A DNA stretch of 44,086 bases from positions 1 to 44,086 of the forward strand of contig CAHJWN010000030.1 of assembly GCA_903642265.1 (NCBI GenBank). Direction: 5' to 3'. Every line of letters starts with the position of its first letter. Within the stretch, counting starts at the first letter, position 1. Shown here piece by piece: positions 7,670-17,500 of this stretch. The DNA is from Acidobacteriaceae bacterium. Its GTDB lineage: Bacteria; Acidobacteriota; Terriglobia; Terriglobales; Acidobacteriaceae. The translations under genes were made by a program, and so were the position numbers. The notes beneath the pieces are model-generated. The model was given only the letters and a program-made list of their open reading frames with translations, did not search any database and was not told where the DNA came from.

Positions 7670-9190
7670 CTACGAAGCTTGCCGCTTGCGAAGTTTGAAG
7701 AAGGAGGCGATCGACAGCATGAGCGCGAGGCACCAGAGCGCCGCCCGCAGCAGCCGATGCTTCCAGCTGTCGATGCGCTCGAGAGTTCCATCGTGCCATG
7801 CGGCGTGTGCGGCGATCAGGTCTGCGGAGAGCCCCGGGATCATGATGGATTGCATATCGTCCGTGGGCAGCGAGCCGAAGATACGTTCGGGTCCGGGCAG
7901 GCGACCGGCGCGGTCTTTTGGGATGGCTTCGATGAGGGTGTTAATCTCGGCGTCGCGTGGGTCATCAAAGAAGCTGGTCTCCGCGGTGTTCGGGAAGAGA
8001 GTCGCGGTGCCGGTCATCTTCTTTTCTATGGCGGCGACGCTGTCCTGACAGACTCCGAGCGCGTAGTAGCCGCCGAAAGGCAATGCAGGCCGCGCCAGAT
8101 GCTGGTGCGCGTAGGCGACCTCGAACAATCCGACGAGGCGCGTGACTTCGATGGCGTCGGCATCACGATACTCGTGTGCGTGGCGGCCGAGCACCCATGC
8201 CTGATCGAGCGTATCCATGGTGCGGAACTCGGCCTTGCCATCGACGCCGTAGTACCAACTGATGCTGGCGTTGATGCTGGGGCCGCGCACGGTCCATTCG
8301 TACTCGGCGTGGCTGACGGGAACGAGCAGCGGGCGGTGAGTACCGGGAACCAGGATGCCGGAGTTGACCCAGAACGGCATCATGACGTCGCTGCCCTGGT
8401 AGTGAAAGTGGCCGAAGTTGGCGAAGTAACGGGCATCTGCGACAACGACGGAATGGCCGGAGGCGATGAGTGCCTGTACGAGCTCCTGCGGCGACCTGGC
8501 GGAGCTTCCGGAGATTGTGACCACCACAGGAGCAGATCCTTCAACGCCGTTCATGGCCAGGCGATTCATGACGTCCGCGAGGCGCTGGCTTTCGGCATGA
8601 AGCGGGGCGAGTGTTGGGTTCGCATCGTCGCCGCGAACGACGCCATCGCCGAGGTCGCTTACGAGGCCGTCGGATGAGAAGCCCGGGAGCAACGATGGGG
8701 AGTCGAGCGAGATCCTCTCCTGTTGCGCGAGGGAGTAAGGGCCTAGGTCAACGAAGGCTTTCAGGTGCGCCTGCGCGTCGTCTGAAGAGATGGGAGTGCC
8801 AGGGTGACGCTCGGCGAGGTTGGAGAGGGCGGCGTCTTTCCCGGCGATGTGGCCGACGACACGGACGGTGGGATTGATCTCGCGCATGGACCAGCCAGGG
8901 AAGCGATCGAGACCCTGCCAGTCTTTACCGAGGATGAGTTCGCGAAAACGCTGCAGGAGGGCCGGAGTGAGAAGGGCCGGGCCTTTCTTGCCGCCCTTGT
9001 CGAGCTCGGCAAGGAGGGCCTCGGTGAAGCCGGGCTTTGCCGAAAGATCGCGCATCATCTGTGCGAGGAGCACGGTCTTCGGCGGCATCGGGGTCTCCGG
9101 GACGGGCTTGGGATTGCGACTGCCACGACAGCCGATGACGGCACATAACGTGAAGAGAAGAATGACTCGGCGGCTGGAGCGATGCGGCAT
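7670..9190 (-). CDS. Unknown lipoprotein with C-terminal membrane anchor
   Basis: 506 residues, no family recognised. The N terminus is a signal peptide with a lipobox (AVIGC, Cys21), so the mature protein should be lipid-anchored. The last 30 residues hold a hydrophobic helix (RAALWCLALMLSIASFF) followed by a basic end (KLRKRQAS), which predicts a second anchor in the inner membrane with a short cytoplasmic tail. In between is a soluble region with 'PVVVTISGSSARSPQELVQ', 'SGHSVVVADARYFANFGHFHYQGSD' in parts, and 'MMPFWVNSGILVPGTHRPLLVPVSHAEYEW', which has the look of a globular periplasmic domain with many His and aromatic residues. No catalytic signature can be assigned. It is longer than most lipoproteins and may be at the end of a minus-strand group with the two genes downstream. 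Confidence 0.75.
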   Translation of the reverse strand: MPHRSSRRVILLFTLCAVIGCRGSRNPKPVPETPMPPKTVLLAQMMRDLSAKPGFTEALLAELDKGGKKGPALLTPALLQRFRELILGKDWQGLDRFPGWSMREINPTVRVVGHIAGKDAALSNLAERHPGTPISSDDAQAHLKAFVDLGPYSLAQQERISLDSPSLLPGFSSDGLVSDLGDGVVRGDDANPTLAPLHAESQRLADVMNRLAMNGVEGSAPVVVTISGSSARSPQELVQALIASGHSVVVADARYFANFGHFHYQGSDVMMPFWVNSGILVPGTHRPLLVPVSHAEYEWTVRGPSINASISWYYGVDGKAEFRTMDTLDQAWVLGRHAHEYRDADAIEVTRLVGLFEVAYAHQHLARPALPFGGYYALGVCQDSVAAIEKKMTGTATLFPNTAETSFFDDPRDAEINTLIEAIPKDRAGRLPGPERIFGSLPTDDMQSIMIPGLSADLIAAHAAWHDGTLERIDSWKHRLLRAALWCLALMLSIASFFKLRKRQAS

Positions 9191-9206
9191 GAGTATAGGA
9201 TGCTCC

Positions 9207-9243
9207 GTGCCCCATCCATCAGAGGTTTATCGCGATGCGTGGG
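9207..9243 (-). repeat. Palindromic repeat, diverged inverted copy
   Basis: On the minus strand the segment reads CCCACGCATCGC, an 11-13 base loop, then GATGGATGGGGCAC. The 3' part differs from the GATGAATGGGGCAC of the other copies by one base, while the arms pair at only about 9 of 12 positions. It faces the copy at 9383-9425. Confidence 0.45.
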
Positions 9244-9382
9244 CGGCCACTGATCCCAATCGAGCGGCCATCGGCGGTATTATCCCCAAAGCTTCCGAAG
9301 CTACGCTTCCGGCCATTCCGGGGACGGTGCAGATTGAAGCGGGGTGGCTGGCTGATATCAAAAGCCGCGCTGTGGCTAAGAC

Positions 9383-9425
9383 CCACTCATCGCATGAGAC
9401 AAAGACGTGATGAATGGGGCACAAA
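9383..9425 (+). repeat. Palindromic repeat, copy 2
   Basis: Left arm CCCACTCATCGC (9383-9394), right arm GTGATGAATGGG (9408-9419), followed by GCACAA. The arms pair at 10 of 12 positions across a 13-base loop. Same orientation as the copies at 6665 and 15442. Confidence 0.7.
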
Positions 9426-9450
9426 GTACCTGAGGAGTTGTACGGCTTGT

Positions 9451-10950
9451 TCACAGTGGTCCGAGGGCGTCGAGCTTTTTGGTAACGAGTTCGTTGAGGA
9501 GCGCGGGGTTTGCCTGGCCTTTCGAGACGCGCATGACGTTGCCGACGAAGAAGGCGGCGACTGTCTTCTTGCCGCCGCGATACTGGTCGACCTGCTTCGG
9601 GTTGGCGGCGATGACTTCGTCGATCATGGTTTCGATGGCATCGGTGTCGGAGATTTGCCTGGGCTTGTCGCGGTCGTAGATTGCGGGAAAGTCCTTGCTC
9701 TCGGCGAAGCATGTGTCGAAGAGCTGCTTGAGCATTTTGCTCGAGAGCTCACCTGATTCGGCGAGGTCGGCAGCCAAGACGATGCCGTCGAGGGAGACAG
9801 GCGACTGGTCGAGTTCGAGGCCGGAGAGGCGAAGGCGCATGGTGATCTCGCTGGTGAGCAACGAGGCGACGCGGCGAGGGCTCTTCGCGCGCTTCGCGGC
9901 GGCTTCGAACTGGTCGGCAAAGGCGATGGTGTTGGTGAAGGTAGCGGCATCCTGGGCGGAGATGTCGTATTCGGCGATCATGCGGGCACGGCGGGCCTCG
10001 GGAAGTTCCGGCATGGATTTCAGGATTTCGGCCTGCCACGCTGCGCCGACGACGAGCGGCGGAAGGTCAGGCTCGGGGAAGTAGCGGTAGTCGTGAGCCT
10101 GTTCTTTACTGCGCATGGAATAGGTTCGGCCTTCGGCATTGTTCCAGAGGCGGGACTCCTGGATGACGCGGCCGCCATCCTCGATGACACCGATCTGGCG
10201 CTCGATCTCGTACTCGACCGCAGACCGGATATAGCGAAAGCTGTTGACGTTTTTTACTTCTGCCTTGGTGCCGTACTCGGCTGCGCCTTTCAGCATGACG
10301 CTGACGTTGGCGTCGCAGCGGAGGGAGCCCTCTTCCATGTTGCAGTCGCTGACGCCGGTGTAAAGCAGAATCTCTTTCAGCTTGGTGAGGTATTCGAAGA
10401 CCTCGTCGGCGGTGCGGAGGTCGGGCTCGCTGACGATCTCGACCAACGGGGTGCCGCAGCGGTTGAGATCGATGTAGGTCTTCGAGATGGAGTCGGCGAA
10501 ACCATCGTGGATGCTTTTGCCGGCATCTTCTTCCATGTGCAGGCGGGTGACGCCAATGCGTTTGGTCGCGCCGTCTTTTCCGCTGCCGGCGGGAATGTCG
10601 ATCCAGCCTTTCTCGGCGATGGGCTTGTCGAACTGCGAGATCTGGTATCCCTTGGGCGAATCGGGGTAGAAGTAGTTCTTGCGGGAGAACACGCTGGTCT
10701 CGCGGATCTCGCAGTTGATGGCCTTTGCGGCGAGCACGGCGAACTCGACGGCGCGGCGATTGAGTACCGGGAGTGCGCCGGGAAGGCCGAGACACGTAGG
10801 GCAGACATGGGTGTTCGGGTCGCCGCCGTACTTGTTCACGCAGCCGCAAAAGGCCTTCGATGCAGTGAGCAGCTGGACGTGAACTTCGAGCCCGATAACA
10901 GGCTGGTATTTGGCGAGAATTTCTGGAGAAAGCATGGTTGCGGTCGACAT
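9451..10950 (-). CDS. gatB: Asp-tRNA(Asn)/Glu-tRNA(Gln) amidotransferase subunit B
   Basis: The tRNA-binding and kinase subunit of GatCAB. It activates Glu or Asp mischarged on tRNA-Gln or tRNA-Asn with ATP, then transfers ammonia supplied by GatA. The sequence shows the GatB start 'YQPVIGLEVHVQLLT', the Cys cluster 'FCGCVNKYG…VCPTCLGLPG' (structural zinc site), 'YFYPDSPKGYQISQFDKP', 'TRLHMEEDAGKS', 'DLNRCGTPLVEIVSEPD', and 'EGSLRCDANVSV', all standard. The C-terminal 150 residues form the helical YqeY-like tRNA-binding domain (FVGNVMRVSKGQANPALLNELV). I choose the ATG at 10950 (499 residues, MSTATMLSPE); an upstream ATG at 11019 adds 23 residues absent from the family. gatA and gatC are not in the window, so the operon is split, as in many bacteria. 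Confidence 0.96.
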   Translation of the reverse strand: MSTATMLSPEILAKYQPVIGLEVHVQLLTASKAFCGCVNKYGGDPNTHVCPTCLGLPGALPVLNRRAVEFAVLAAKAINCEIRETSVFSRKNYFYPDSPKGYQISQFDKPIAEKGWIDIPAGSGKDGATKRIGVTRLHMEEDAGKSIHDGFADSISKTYIDLNRCGTPLVEIVSEPDLRTADEVFEYLTKLKEILLYTGVSDCNMEEGSLRCDANVSVMLKGAAEYGTKAEVKNVNSFRYIRSAVEYEIERQIGVIEDGGRVIQESRLWNNAEGRTYSMRSKEQAHDYRYFPEPDLPPLVVGAAWQAEILKSMPELPEARRARMIAEYDISAQDAATFTNTIAFADQFEAAAKRAKSPRRVASLLTSEITMRLRLSGLELDQSPVSLDGIVLAADLAESGELSSKMLKQLFDTCFAESKDFPAIYDRDKPRQISDTDAIETMIDEVIAANPKQVDQYRGGKKTVAAFFVGNVMRVSKGQANPALLNELVTKKLDALGPL

Positions 10951-11038
10951 AGCCAGCTTGATTCTAACAACCCGTCCGGTCGGAGATAGCGATTGTGCAT
11001 CAGAGGGAGGTAACACCATTCAATAAGCAAGGAACGAA

Positions 11039-11920
11039 ATGCCTTTCAAATTTCGACGTAAGCAGGCCGAGCCTGCGCCCGCACAGGACGCACAGAAACA
11101 TCTTGAGCGGCCGAGTGCTGAAGAGATCTATCAGCAGGTGGCTAACAGCGCGCGGCAGGAGCTGGGGCGATCGAGTATCTCGCTGGCGATTTCAGGATTT
11201 GCGGGCGGCACGTTCATGGGGCTATCGGCGCTGGGCACGGCGATTGCGCTGGCGATGCTGACGCCGCCCGGAACACATCCTTCGGGTACGGTCGAGTTCA
11301 TTGCAAAGATGTTCTACCCGATCGGGTTCATCGTGGTGATCATTGGGCGCTCGCAGCTGTTTACTGAGAACACGCTGTATCCGGTTGCGCTGGTGCTTTC
11401 TGAGAAAAAGCATTTTTGGAACACGATGCGGTTATGGGGCTCAGTTCTGCCGTCGAATGTTGTGGGTGCGTTTGCGTTCGCGTGCCTGGTTTCAATGACC
11501 CATGCGCTCAAGCCGGAGTTTGTGCAGTCGCTTGCATCGCTGGGGCTGGAGGCGGCGCACAACCCGCCGGCGACCATATTCTGGAGTGGCGTGATGGGTG
11601 GATGGATCATCGCGCTGACGGCATGGCTGGTGTCGGGGTCGCACTCGATCACGGGATCGGTCATGATCATCTGGATCCTGACGTTCGTCGTTGGTCTGGG
11701 CAGCTTCGCACACTGCATTGCGACCAGCGGCGAGGTACTGGTTGCGGTGCTGATTCACCAGGCGGCGTGGACTGCGTACCCCGCATGGTTTTTCCCGGCT
11801 GTTGCGGGAAACATCTGCGGAGGCGTTGGCATGGTGACGCTGCTTGAATATGGGCAGGTGATCTACGGCGGCGATGCAGACGCTGAGGCGATCGCCGCCC
11901 CGCAGAAGGAAGAAGCCTAG
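11039..11920 (+). CDS. Formate/nitrite transporter family protein
   Basis: Inner-membrane channel-like protein of 293 residues with an N-terminal cytoplasmic segment of about 45 residues and six hydrophobic helices, the FNT fold (a pentameric channel for small monovalent anions such as formate or nitrite). Family features include 'SISLAISGFAGGTFMGLSALG' in the first helix, 'FIVVIIGRSQLFTENTLYPV' in the second and 'GLGSFAHCIATSGEVL', which carries the pore-region His225. The longer N terminus and the 'SQLFTENT' and 'ATSGEVL' motifs point to the YfdC-like branch rather than classical FocA or NirC, whose substrate is less certain. 'AAGGAACGAA' before the ATG provides a ribosome-binding site. It is divergent from gatB and convergent with the peptidase gene that follows. 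Confidence 0.92.
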   Translation: MPFKFRRKQAEPAPAQDAQKHLERPSAEEIYQQVANSARQELGRSSISLAISGFAGGTFMGLSALGTAIALAMLTPPGTHPSGTVEFIAKMFYPIGFIVVIIGRSQLFTENTLYPVALVLSEKKHFWNTMRLWGSVLPSNVVGAFAFACLVSMTHALKPEFVQSLASLGLEAAHNPPATIFWSGVMGGWIIALTAWLVSGSHSITGSVMIIWILTFVVGLGSFAHCIATSGEVLVAVLIHQAAWTAYPAWFFPAVAGNICGGVGMVTLLEYGQVIYGGDADAEAIAAPQKEEA

Positions 11921-11930
11921 AGCGCTGCGG

Positions 11931-14465
11931 CTACTCCGCGCCGTTTGCGGATTTGACTGGTTCGGCTGGCTTTACGTAGGTGTCGAGCCAGCGGTTCATC
12001 TCCCAAAGCATGTGCGAGAGCGACTCATGGGCCTCGTAGCCGTGGGCTTCGAGCGGCAGCCATACGAGACGGACCGTTGCGCCCTGACCTTTCAGTGCGG
12101 CGTAAAAACGTTCACTCTGGATGGGGAAGGTCCCCTGGTTGTCGTCGGCCTCACCGTGGATCATGAGCAGCGGCGTCTTGATCTTGTCGGCGTAGCTGAA
12201 CGGGGACATCTTGTAGTAGACCTCGGGAGCCTGCCAGTAGGTGCGCTCTTCGGCCTGGAATCCGTATGGCGTGAGGGTGCGGTTGTAGGCGCCGGAACGG
12301 GCGATGCCGGCGCGAAACATGTCGGAGTGGGCGAGCAGGTTGGCGGTCATGAAGGCGCCGTAACTGTGGCCCATGACGGCGACACGTTTGGGATCGACGA
12401 CGCCAAGCGATGCGCCGTAATCGACAGCCGCCTTGGCACCGGCCACGAGCTGCTCGACGTAGGTGTCATTGGGTTGCGCTGATTCCTCGCCAATGATGGG
12501 GATGGCGGCACTTTCGAGCACGGCGTAGCCGGTCGCGGTGAAGAAGACGGGCGAGCCCCAGCCGATGCGGGGAAAGCGGTTGGGAGAGCCGGAGGTCTGG
12601 CCGGCGGCAGCGCGGGTCTTGAACTCGGCGGGATAGGCTTCCATCAAGGTGGGGAGCGGACCCTGAGATTTATCGTATCCGGCGGGGAGCCAGAGGGTTG
12701 CGGTGAGGTCGACGCCGTCGGCGCGCTTGTACTTGACGAGCTGCTTGGTGGGCAGCTTGATGCCGGCGTAGGGCGAAGCGAAGTGCGTGACCTGGGTGAG
12801 GTTGGTTGTCGTCGGGTCGGCCTTCAATTCGGCATTGGCGTCGCTAAGGGGCGCGATGAAGAGATTTGGGGAGTCGGTCTGCGACTCGCGGCGGAGGAGG
12901 AGTTTGTCTCCGGCGAGGATGGCGTAGGGCTGGGCGTAGTACGGATCTGCGGACTGCCAAAGCTTCTTGAGCGTGCCGCCGGTGACGGGCATCTCGGCGA
13001 CGAAGGGCTTGTCGCCGCCGGGTGACGCACCGGGCGCGAAGAAGTAGAAGGCGGTGCGATCGGGCGTGAGCTTAAGTACGGATTGACCCATGGCGTTCGG
13101 CTCGGTGACAGGGCGGCCGGGGCTGTTGTAGCGATCCTGCGAGGAGCCTTCGTAGAGCATGGTCGTCTTGCCGGTCGCGGGGTTAAAGGCGAGCAGGGCA
13201 ATCTTGCGATCGGACCAGCGGGATTCCGTTGCGATGCCGAGGTGTTCGGTGCCCCAATCGATGTTGCGAAGCCGCATGGGTGCCTCGAGCATGGCGGTCG
13301 CTGGTGCATCGAAGGGTGCGGGTTGCGCCATCAGGCGGTCGCGGATGTCGACCTGCTTTGCGGGGTCGCCGCCATCATTGGCTTCGACCCAGGTGAGGGT
13401 AGCGGGTGTGTCGCTGCGCCAGGAGAAGTTGCGAGGGCCGGCAGGGACGGCGTCGAAGGCGATGGGCAACGAGTCGATGAGCGGGCGATCGAAGATGAGT
13501 TGAGCGGTGCCGGTCTTCAGCGTGACGACAGAGGTCTTGAGCGGGAACATGTCCGCCGGAAGCGTGTAGGTGAAGGGGCGATGCAGCTGGGAGATGACAG
13601 CGTATCTGCCATCTGGAGAGGGTGTGGCCTCGATGATGATTCCGGTGATTGGCAGCTTGTGGATTGTCCCTGTGAGCGGAAGGACGGCGAGCTGCGAGGT
13701 GGCGTAGTGCTCGAAGATGCGCTCATCGCCGGGGGTCTTGAGCAGGTCTTCATAGGTGCGCGCTGGAGTGACCTTGCCGAGGTTCTCTTCGACATTGGGG
13801 CCTTCGGGGACCTCAGAGACGACGGGCGCCGCGCCGCGTTCGGGCGGGACGATAAGACAAAGCAGGCCAGAGCTGTCCGGCAGCCAGTCGTAAGGCATGG
13901 CGGTGACGCCATTGAGTCGCACAGTGCTCAACTGCCGGGCGTGCGCGGCTGCGACATCGACAATATAAAGGGTAAGGCCGGCGCCGGGGCCGGTGGTCTT
14001 CTGAACGAAGGCCACGTGCTTGCCATTCGGCGACCAGGAGACATCGACGATCTTTGGCGCAGCTGGCAGGCCAGTGACTGGCCTTGCAGTACCGCCCGAT
14101 ATGGATTGCAGTGCGAGCGAAGTGGAGTAGAGTTCGCGGCTGGGGCCGTTGGTCGCGGGATTGAAGCGGATGCCGGCGAGGCGATAGCGCGGCTGGGCAA
14201 CATCGGCGATAGTGGCCAGCGTTTGCGGCTGCTCGATGGTCATCATGGTGCGATCCGGCGAGATGCGCACGGCCGGGGATGCGGGTGCGGTCAAGAGGCT
14301 TTCGATGGCGGCCGGAGGAGTTTGGTATTTGACGGCTGTCTGAGCGGCGAGGTCGGTTATGTCCATGAGTACGGCTCCTGAAAAGGCTGCGAGAGCCATC
14401 GATGCAGCGAGGTTAGGTCTGTGAAGGCGGGAGGACGCGCTGCGGCGATTAAAGATGCTGAGCAT
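11931..14465 (-). CDS. Secreted S9-family peptidase (glutamyl endopeptidase-like, S9D)
   Basis: 844-residue serine peptidase of the prolyl oligopeptidase clan. The N terminus (about 42 residues, ending in DLAAQT) looks like a signal peptide, so it probably acts in the periplasm or outside. The central part is a beta-propeller-like domain. The C-terminal alpha/beta hydrolase domain carries the catalytic triad: Ser701 in MGHSYGAFM, Asp774 in HGEADDNQ and His808 in LEAHGYEAH. The early motif 'PPAAIESLLTAPASPAVRISPD' and 'RLAGIRFNPATNGPSR' resemble plant chloroplast glutamyl endopeptidase (S9D), so cleavage after acidic residues is possible but unproven. The gene ends 11 bases from the transporter stop (convergent), and its start lies about 100 bases from mfd (divergent), so a bidirectional promoter region is expected at 14466-14563. 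Confidence 0.93.
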   Translation of the reverse strand: MLSIFNRRSASSRLHRPNLAASMALAAFSGAVLMDITDLAAQTAVKYQTPPAAIESLLTAPASPAVRISPDRTMMTIEQPQTLATIADVAQPRYRLAGIRFNPATNGPSRELYSTSLALQSISGGTARPVTGLPAAPKIVDVSWSPNGKHVAFVQKTTGPGAGLTLYIVDVAAAHARQLSTVRLNGVTAMPYDWLPDSSGLLCLIVPPERGAAPVVSEVPEGPNVEENLGKVTPARTYEDLLKTPGDERIFEHYATSQLAVLPLTGTIHKLPITGIIIEATPSPDGRYAVISQLHRPFTYTLPADMFPLKTSVVTLKTGTAQLIFDRPLIDSLPIAFDAVPAGPRNFSWRSDTPATLTWVEANDGGDPAKQVDIRDRLMAQPAPFDAPATAMLEAPMRLRNIDWGTEHLGIATESRWSDRKIALLAFNPATGKTTMLYEGSSQDRYNSPGRPVTEPNAMGQSVLKLTPDRTAFYFFAPGASPGGDKPFVAEMPVTGGTLKKLWQSADPYYAQPYAILAGDKLLLRRESQTDSPNLFIAPLSDANAELKADPTTTNLTQVTHFASPYAGIKLPTKQLVKYKRADGVDLTATLWLPAGYDKSQGPLPTLMEAYPAEFKTRAAAGQTSGSPNRFPRIGWGSPVFFTATGYAVLESAAIPIIGEESAQPNDTYVEQLVAGAKAAVDYGASLGVVDPKRVAVMGHSYGAFMTANLLAHSDMFRAGIARSGAYNRTLTPYGFQAEERTYWQAPEVYYKMSPFSYADKIKTPLLMIHGEADDNQGTFPIQSERFYAALKGQGATVRLVWLPLEAHGYEAHESLSHMLWEMNRWLDTYVKPAEPVKSANGAE

Positions 14466-14563
14466 GGACGAACCTCAAATTAGAGAGTGATTTGAGTATC
14501 CGCACAAACCCGCCTGAACACAAACGGTATGCGCGGGCGAGGCTTGATAAACTAGAAGCTGGC

Positions 14564-17500
14564 ATGATCCTCCCTTTTGTCCGCGAATTTTTTGCGGACC
14601 TCGAACACTCCTCGGCCTTTGAACGTGTCCAGCGCCATTTGAGCGCGGGAACCGGGCGTCGCCGTGTCTCCGGACTTACGGCGACGGCGCGGGCGCTGTA
14701 TCTGCCGCTGTTTGTGCGGGCGGCAAATGCGCCATGCGTGATTATTGTGGCGGACAACAAAGCGGCGGAGAGCCTGTATGCGGCGGTGCTGAGTGCCTGC
14801 GAGTTGAGCGGCGCCCTGCCTGCGGAGGCGGTGCTGCGGCTGCCTGCGCATGATGTGCTGCCGTTCGAAAACCTTTCGCCCCATCCTGAGATCCAGGAGA
14901 TGCGGGCGGCGACCTTGTGGAAGATTGCAAGTGCATCGAAGGCGCATCCGGCAAGACTGATCATTGCCCCGCTCGAGTCGGCTTGTATGAAGCTGTTCGA
15001 CCGAGATTTCTACAAGGGGCTGGCGCTCCATCTCAAGCGAGGCGAAGAGTACATCCCGGAGATGCTGGTCGACCACCTGCTTTCGGTTGGATATACGAAG
15101 GTGGATGTCGTCGAAATGCCGGGGCAGGTGACGCTGCGAGGCGGCATTCTGGATGTTTATAGCCCGGAGACTGACCGGCCAGTCCGTGTCGATTTCTTTG
15201 GCGATGAAGTTGAGTCGCTGCGGAAGTTTGATCCGGAGACGCAGCGATCGTTGACGCAGACAAGCTCGCAGCTTGAGGAAGTGCTGCTGCTGCCGCTGAC
15301 CGAGACGCCGGTGACGGAGAAACTGCTGACGGCGATCAATGCGCGGCTGACGCGAGCGGGTAGTGCGGGCGCGGCGCTTGAGGGGGGCGAGCAGCCAGCT
15401 GAGTTGCTGACTCATGTGGCGGCTGGAGGCACTGGGCCGAGCCCACTCATCGCGAAGGACAGGAACGCGATGAATGGGGCACATAGTGTGGCTGCATCTT
15501 CAACAGCGGGGGCGACGATCTTTCCGGGATGGGAGTTCTTCGCTCCTGTTGCCGGTGCGACCCATACGCTGCTCGAGCTGCTTGCCGCTGGCGGAGCGGC
15601 TCCGCGCGTGTTTATCGAAGAGCCCTCGATGGTGAAAAACCAGGGCGAGCGATGGTGGAACAAGATCGAGCAGCGGCATGAGCGCTCGGGCATCGGAAAC
15701 CTGGTGCGGCCCGAAGATATTTACCTTTCACCATGGGAGCTCGATGATCGGATGCGGGCGTTCAGTGGGTGTGAGCTTGATCAGTTGGGGCTGGTTGATG
15801 TGCTCGATGGTGACCGGTCGGACCTGTCAGAGGTGGACTTCAGCACGCGGCCTACGCAGCGCTTTCACGGCAGCATTCCAGCGTTGATCGATGCACTGAA
15901 TTCGCTGATGAAACAGGACGCGCGCATCCTGCTGACGGCCCACAATCAAGGCGAAGTCGAACGGCTTGCCGGGCTACTGCAGGAATACAAAGTGCCGTAT
16001 CGGCTAGGCTCGCGCAACGATGCACCGGGGTCATCGTCTTCCGGCTCAACGACGGTGTATTCGGAGTCGAGCTATCTTGCAGGCGAGCTGAAGACGCCAG
16101 TGATTGTGAAGACGAGCGTGGCTGCGGGCGTGCAGGTGCTTGATCTGGATAAAGCGTTGGCGCGGCAGCTTGTGATCTTCGGTGCGCAGGACCTGGTCGA
16201 CGATGCGGATGTCTCTGCAAGACCGGTGAAACGATCCAAGTCCAAGACATCGGCATTCATCTCGGACTTCCGCGACCTGACCGTTGGCGACTACGTGGTG
16301 CATGTTGAACATGGCATCGCGCAGTACTGCGGCCTGCGCGTCATCGAGGAGCCGGATGCTCCGCCGCTGGAGCTGATGATTCTGGAGTTTGCGGATGAGG
16401 CGAAGTTGTATGTTCCGCTGACGCGGCTTGACCTGATTCAGAAGTACCGCTCGACCGACACGGGTCCCGCACCACAATTGAACAAGCTGGGCACGCAGGC
16501 GTGGCAGAAGACAAAGGCGCGGGTGAAGAAGGCGATGGCCGATATGACGGCCGAGCTGCTGATCCTTTACGCGCAGCGTAAGGCGGCGCAGGGTACGCCG
16601 TTCTCGCCCGACACAAACATGCAGCACGAGTTTGAAGATGCGTTCGACTTCAATGCGACGGACGACCAACTGTCGGCGATTGCGGACATCAAGGCGGACA
16701 TGGAATCGACACAGCCGATGGACAGGCTGCTGTGCGGCGACGTTGGCTATGGCAAGACGGAAGTGGCGATGCGCGCCGCCTTCAAGGCAGTGCAGGATTC
16801 GAAGCAGGTTGCCGTGCTGACACCGACCACGGTGTTGAGCTTCCAGCACTACGAATCGTTCAAGCGGCGGTTTGCGAATTTTCCAGTGAACATTGAGATG
16901 ATTTCGCGTTTCAGGTCTGCGAAAGAGCAGAAGGTCATCCTGGAGAAAGCGGCTGAGGGAAAGATCGACATCCTGATCGGGACGCATCGCATTCTTTCGA
17001 AGGACCTGAAGTTCCAGGACCTGGGGCTGCTGGTTGTCGATGAGGAACAGCGCTTCGGCGTGAAGCACAAGGAGCGGCTGAAGCAGATGCGGGCGTCGAT
17101 CGATGTGCTTGCGATGTCTGCGACGCCGATCCCGCGCACGCTGCACATGTCGCTGATTGGGCTGCGCGATATGAGCGTGATCGAGACGCCGCCGAAGGAC
17201 CGCATGGCGATCCAGACGATCGTTGCGAAGTTCGACGAGAAGCTGGTGCGGACGGCTATTGAGATGGAGCTTGAGCGCGGCGGCCAGACGTATTTTGTGC
17301 ACAACCGTGTCGAGACAATCTATGAGCTTGCGGCGAAGATTCGCGAGCTGGTGCCGTCGGCACGGGTGGTGATTGGGCATGGGCAGCTGCCGGAGGCGGA
17401 GCTTGAGCGCGTGATGCTGGCGTTCATGAACCATGAATACGATGTGCTGGTGGCGACGAGCATCATCGAGAATGGGCTGGATATTCCGCTGGCGAATACG

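Larger units (their letters stand above)
9191..9450. other. Intergenic region bounded by inverted repeat copies
   Basis: 260 bases between the lipoprotein start and the gatB stop. A diverged inverted palindromic repeat (9207-9243) and a direct copy (9383-9425) flank about 140 bases. An open frame from the ATG at 9189 to TGA 9408-9410 (73 codons) crosses the whole segment, but it begins and ends inside repeat copies and matches nothing I recognise, so it is not called as a gene. Confidence 0.4.

Noticed and set aside
7652-8677. Long plus-strand frame of 341 codons
   Set aside because: It is the antisense shadow of the 506-residue lipoprotein gene, which has a signal peptide and plausible codon use; the plus-strand product has no domain.
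9189-9410. 73-codon plus-strand frame between the lipoprotein gene and gatB
   Set aside because: It starts and ends inside copies of a non-coding palindromic repeat, has no ribosome-binding site and no recognised similarity.
13230-13275. GTGCCCCAATCGATG in the S9 gene resembling a repeat end
   Set aside because: Only a short resemblance, without a second arm, and it encodes conserved peptidase sequence.
13083-14381. Long plus-strand frame of 432 codons
   Set aside because: It is opposite the S9 peptidase gene, whose catalytic triad is intact; high-GC DNA often leaves such open antisense frames.
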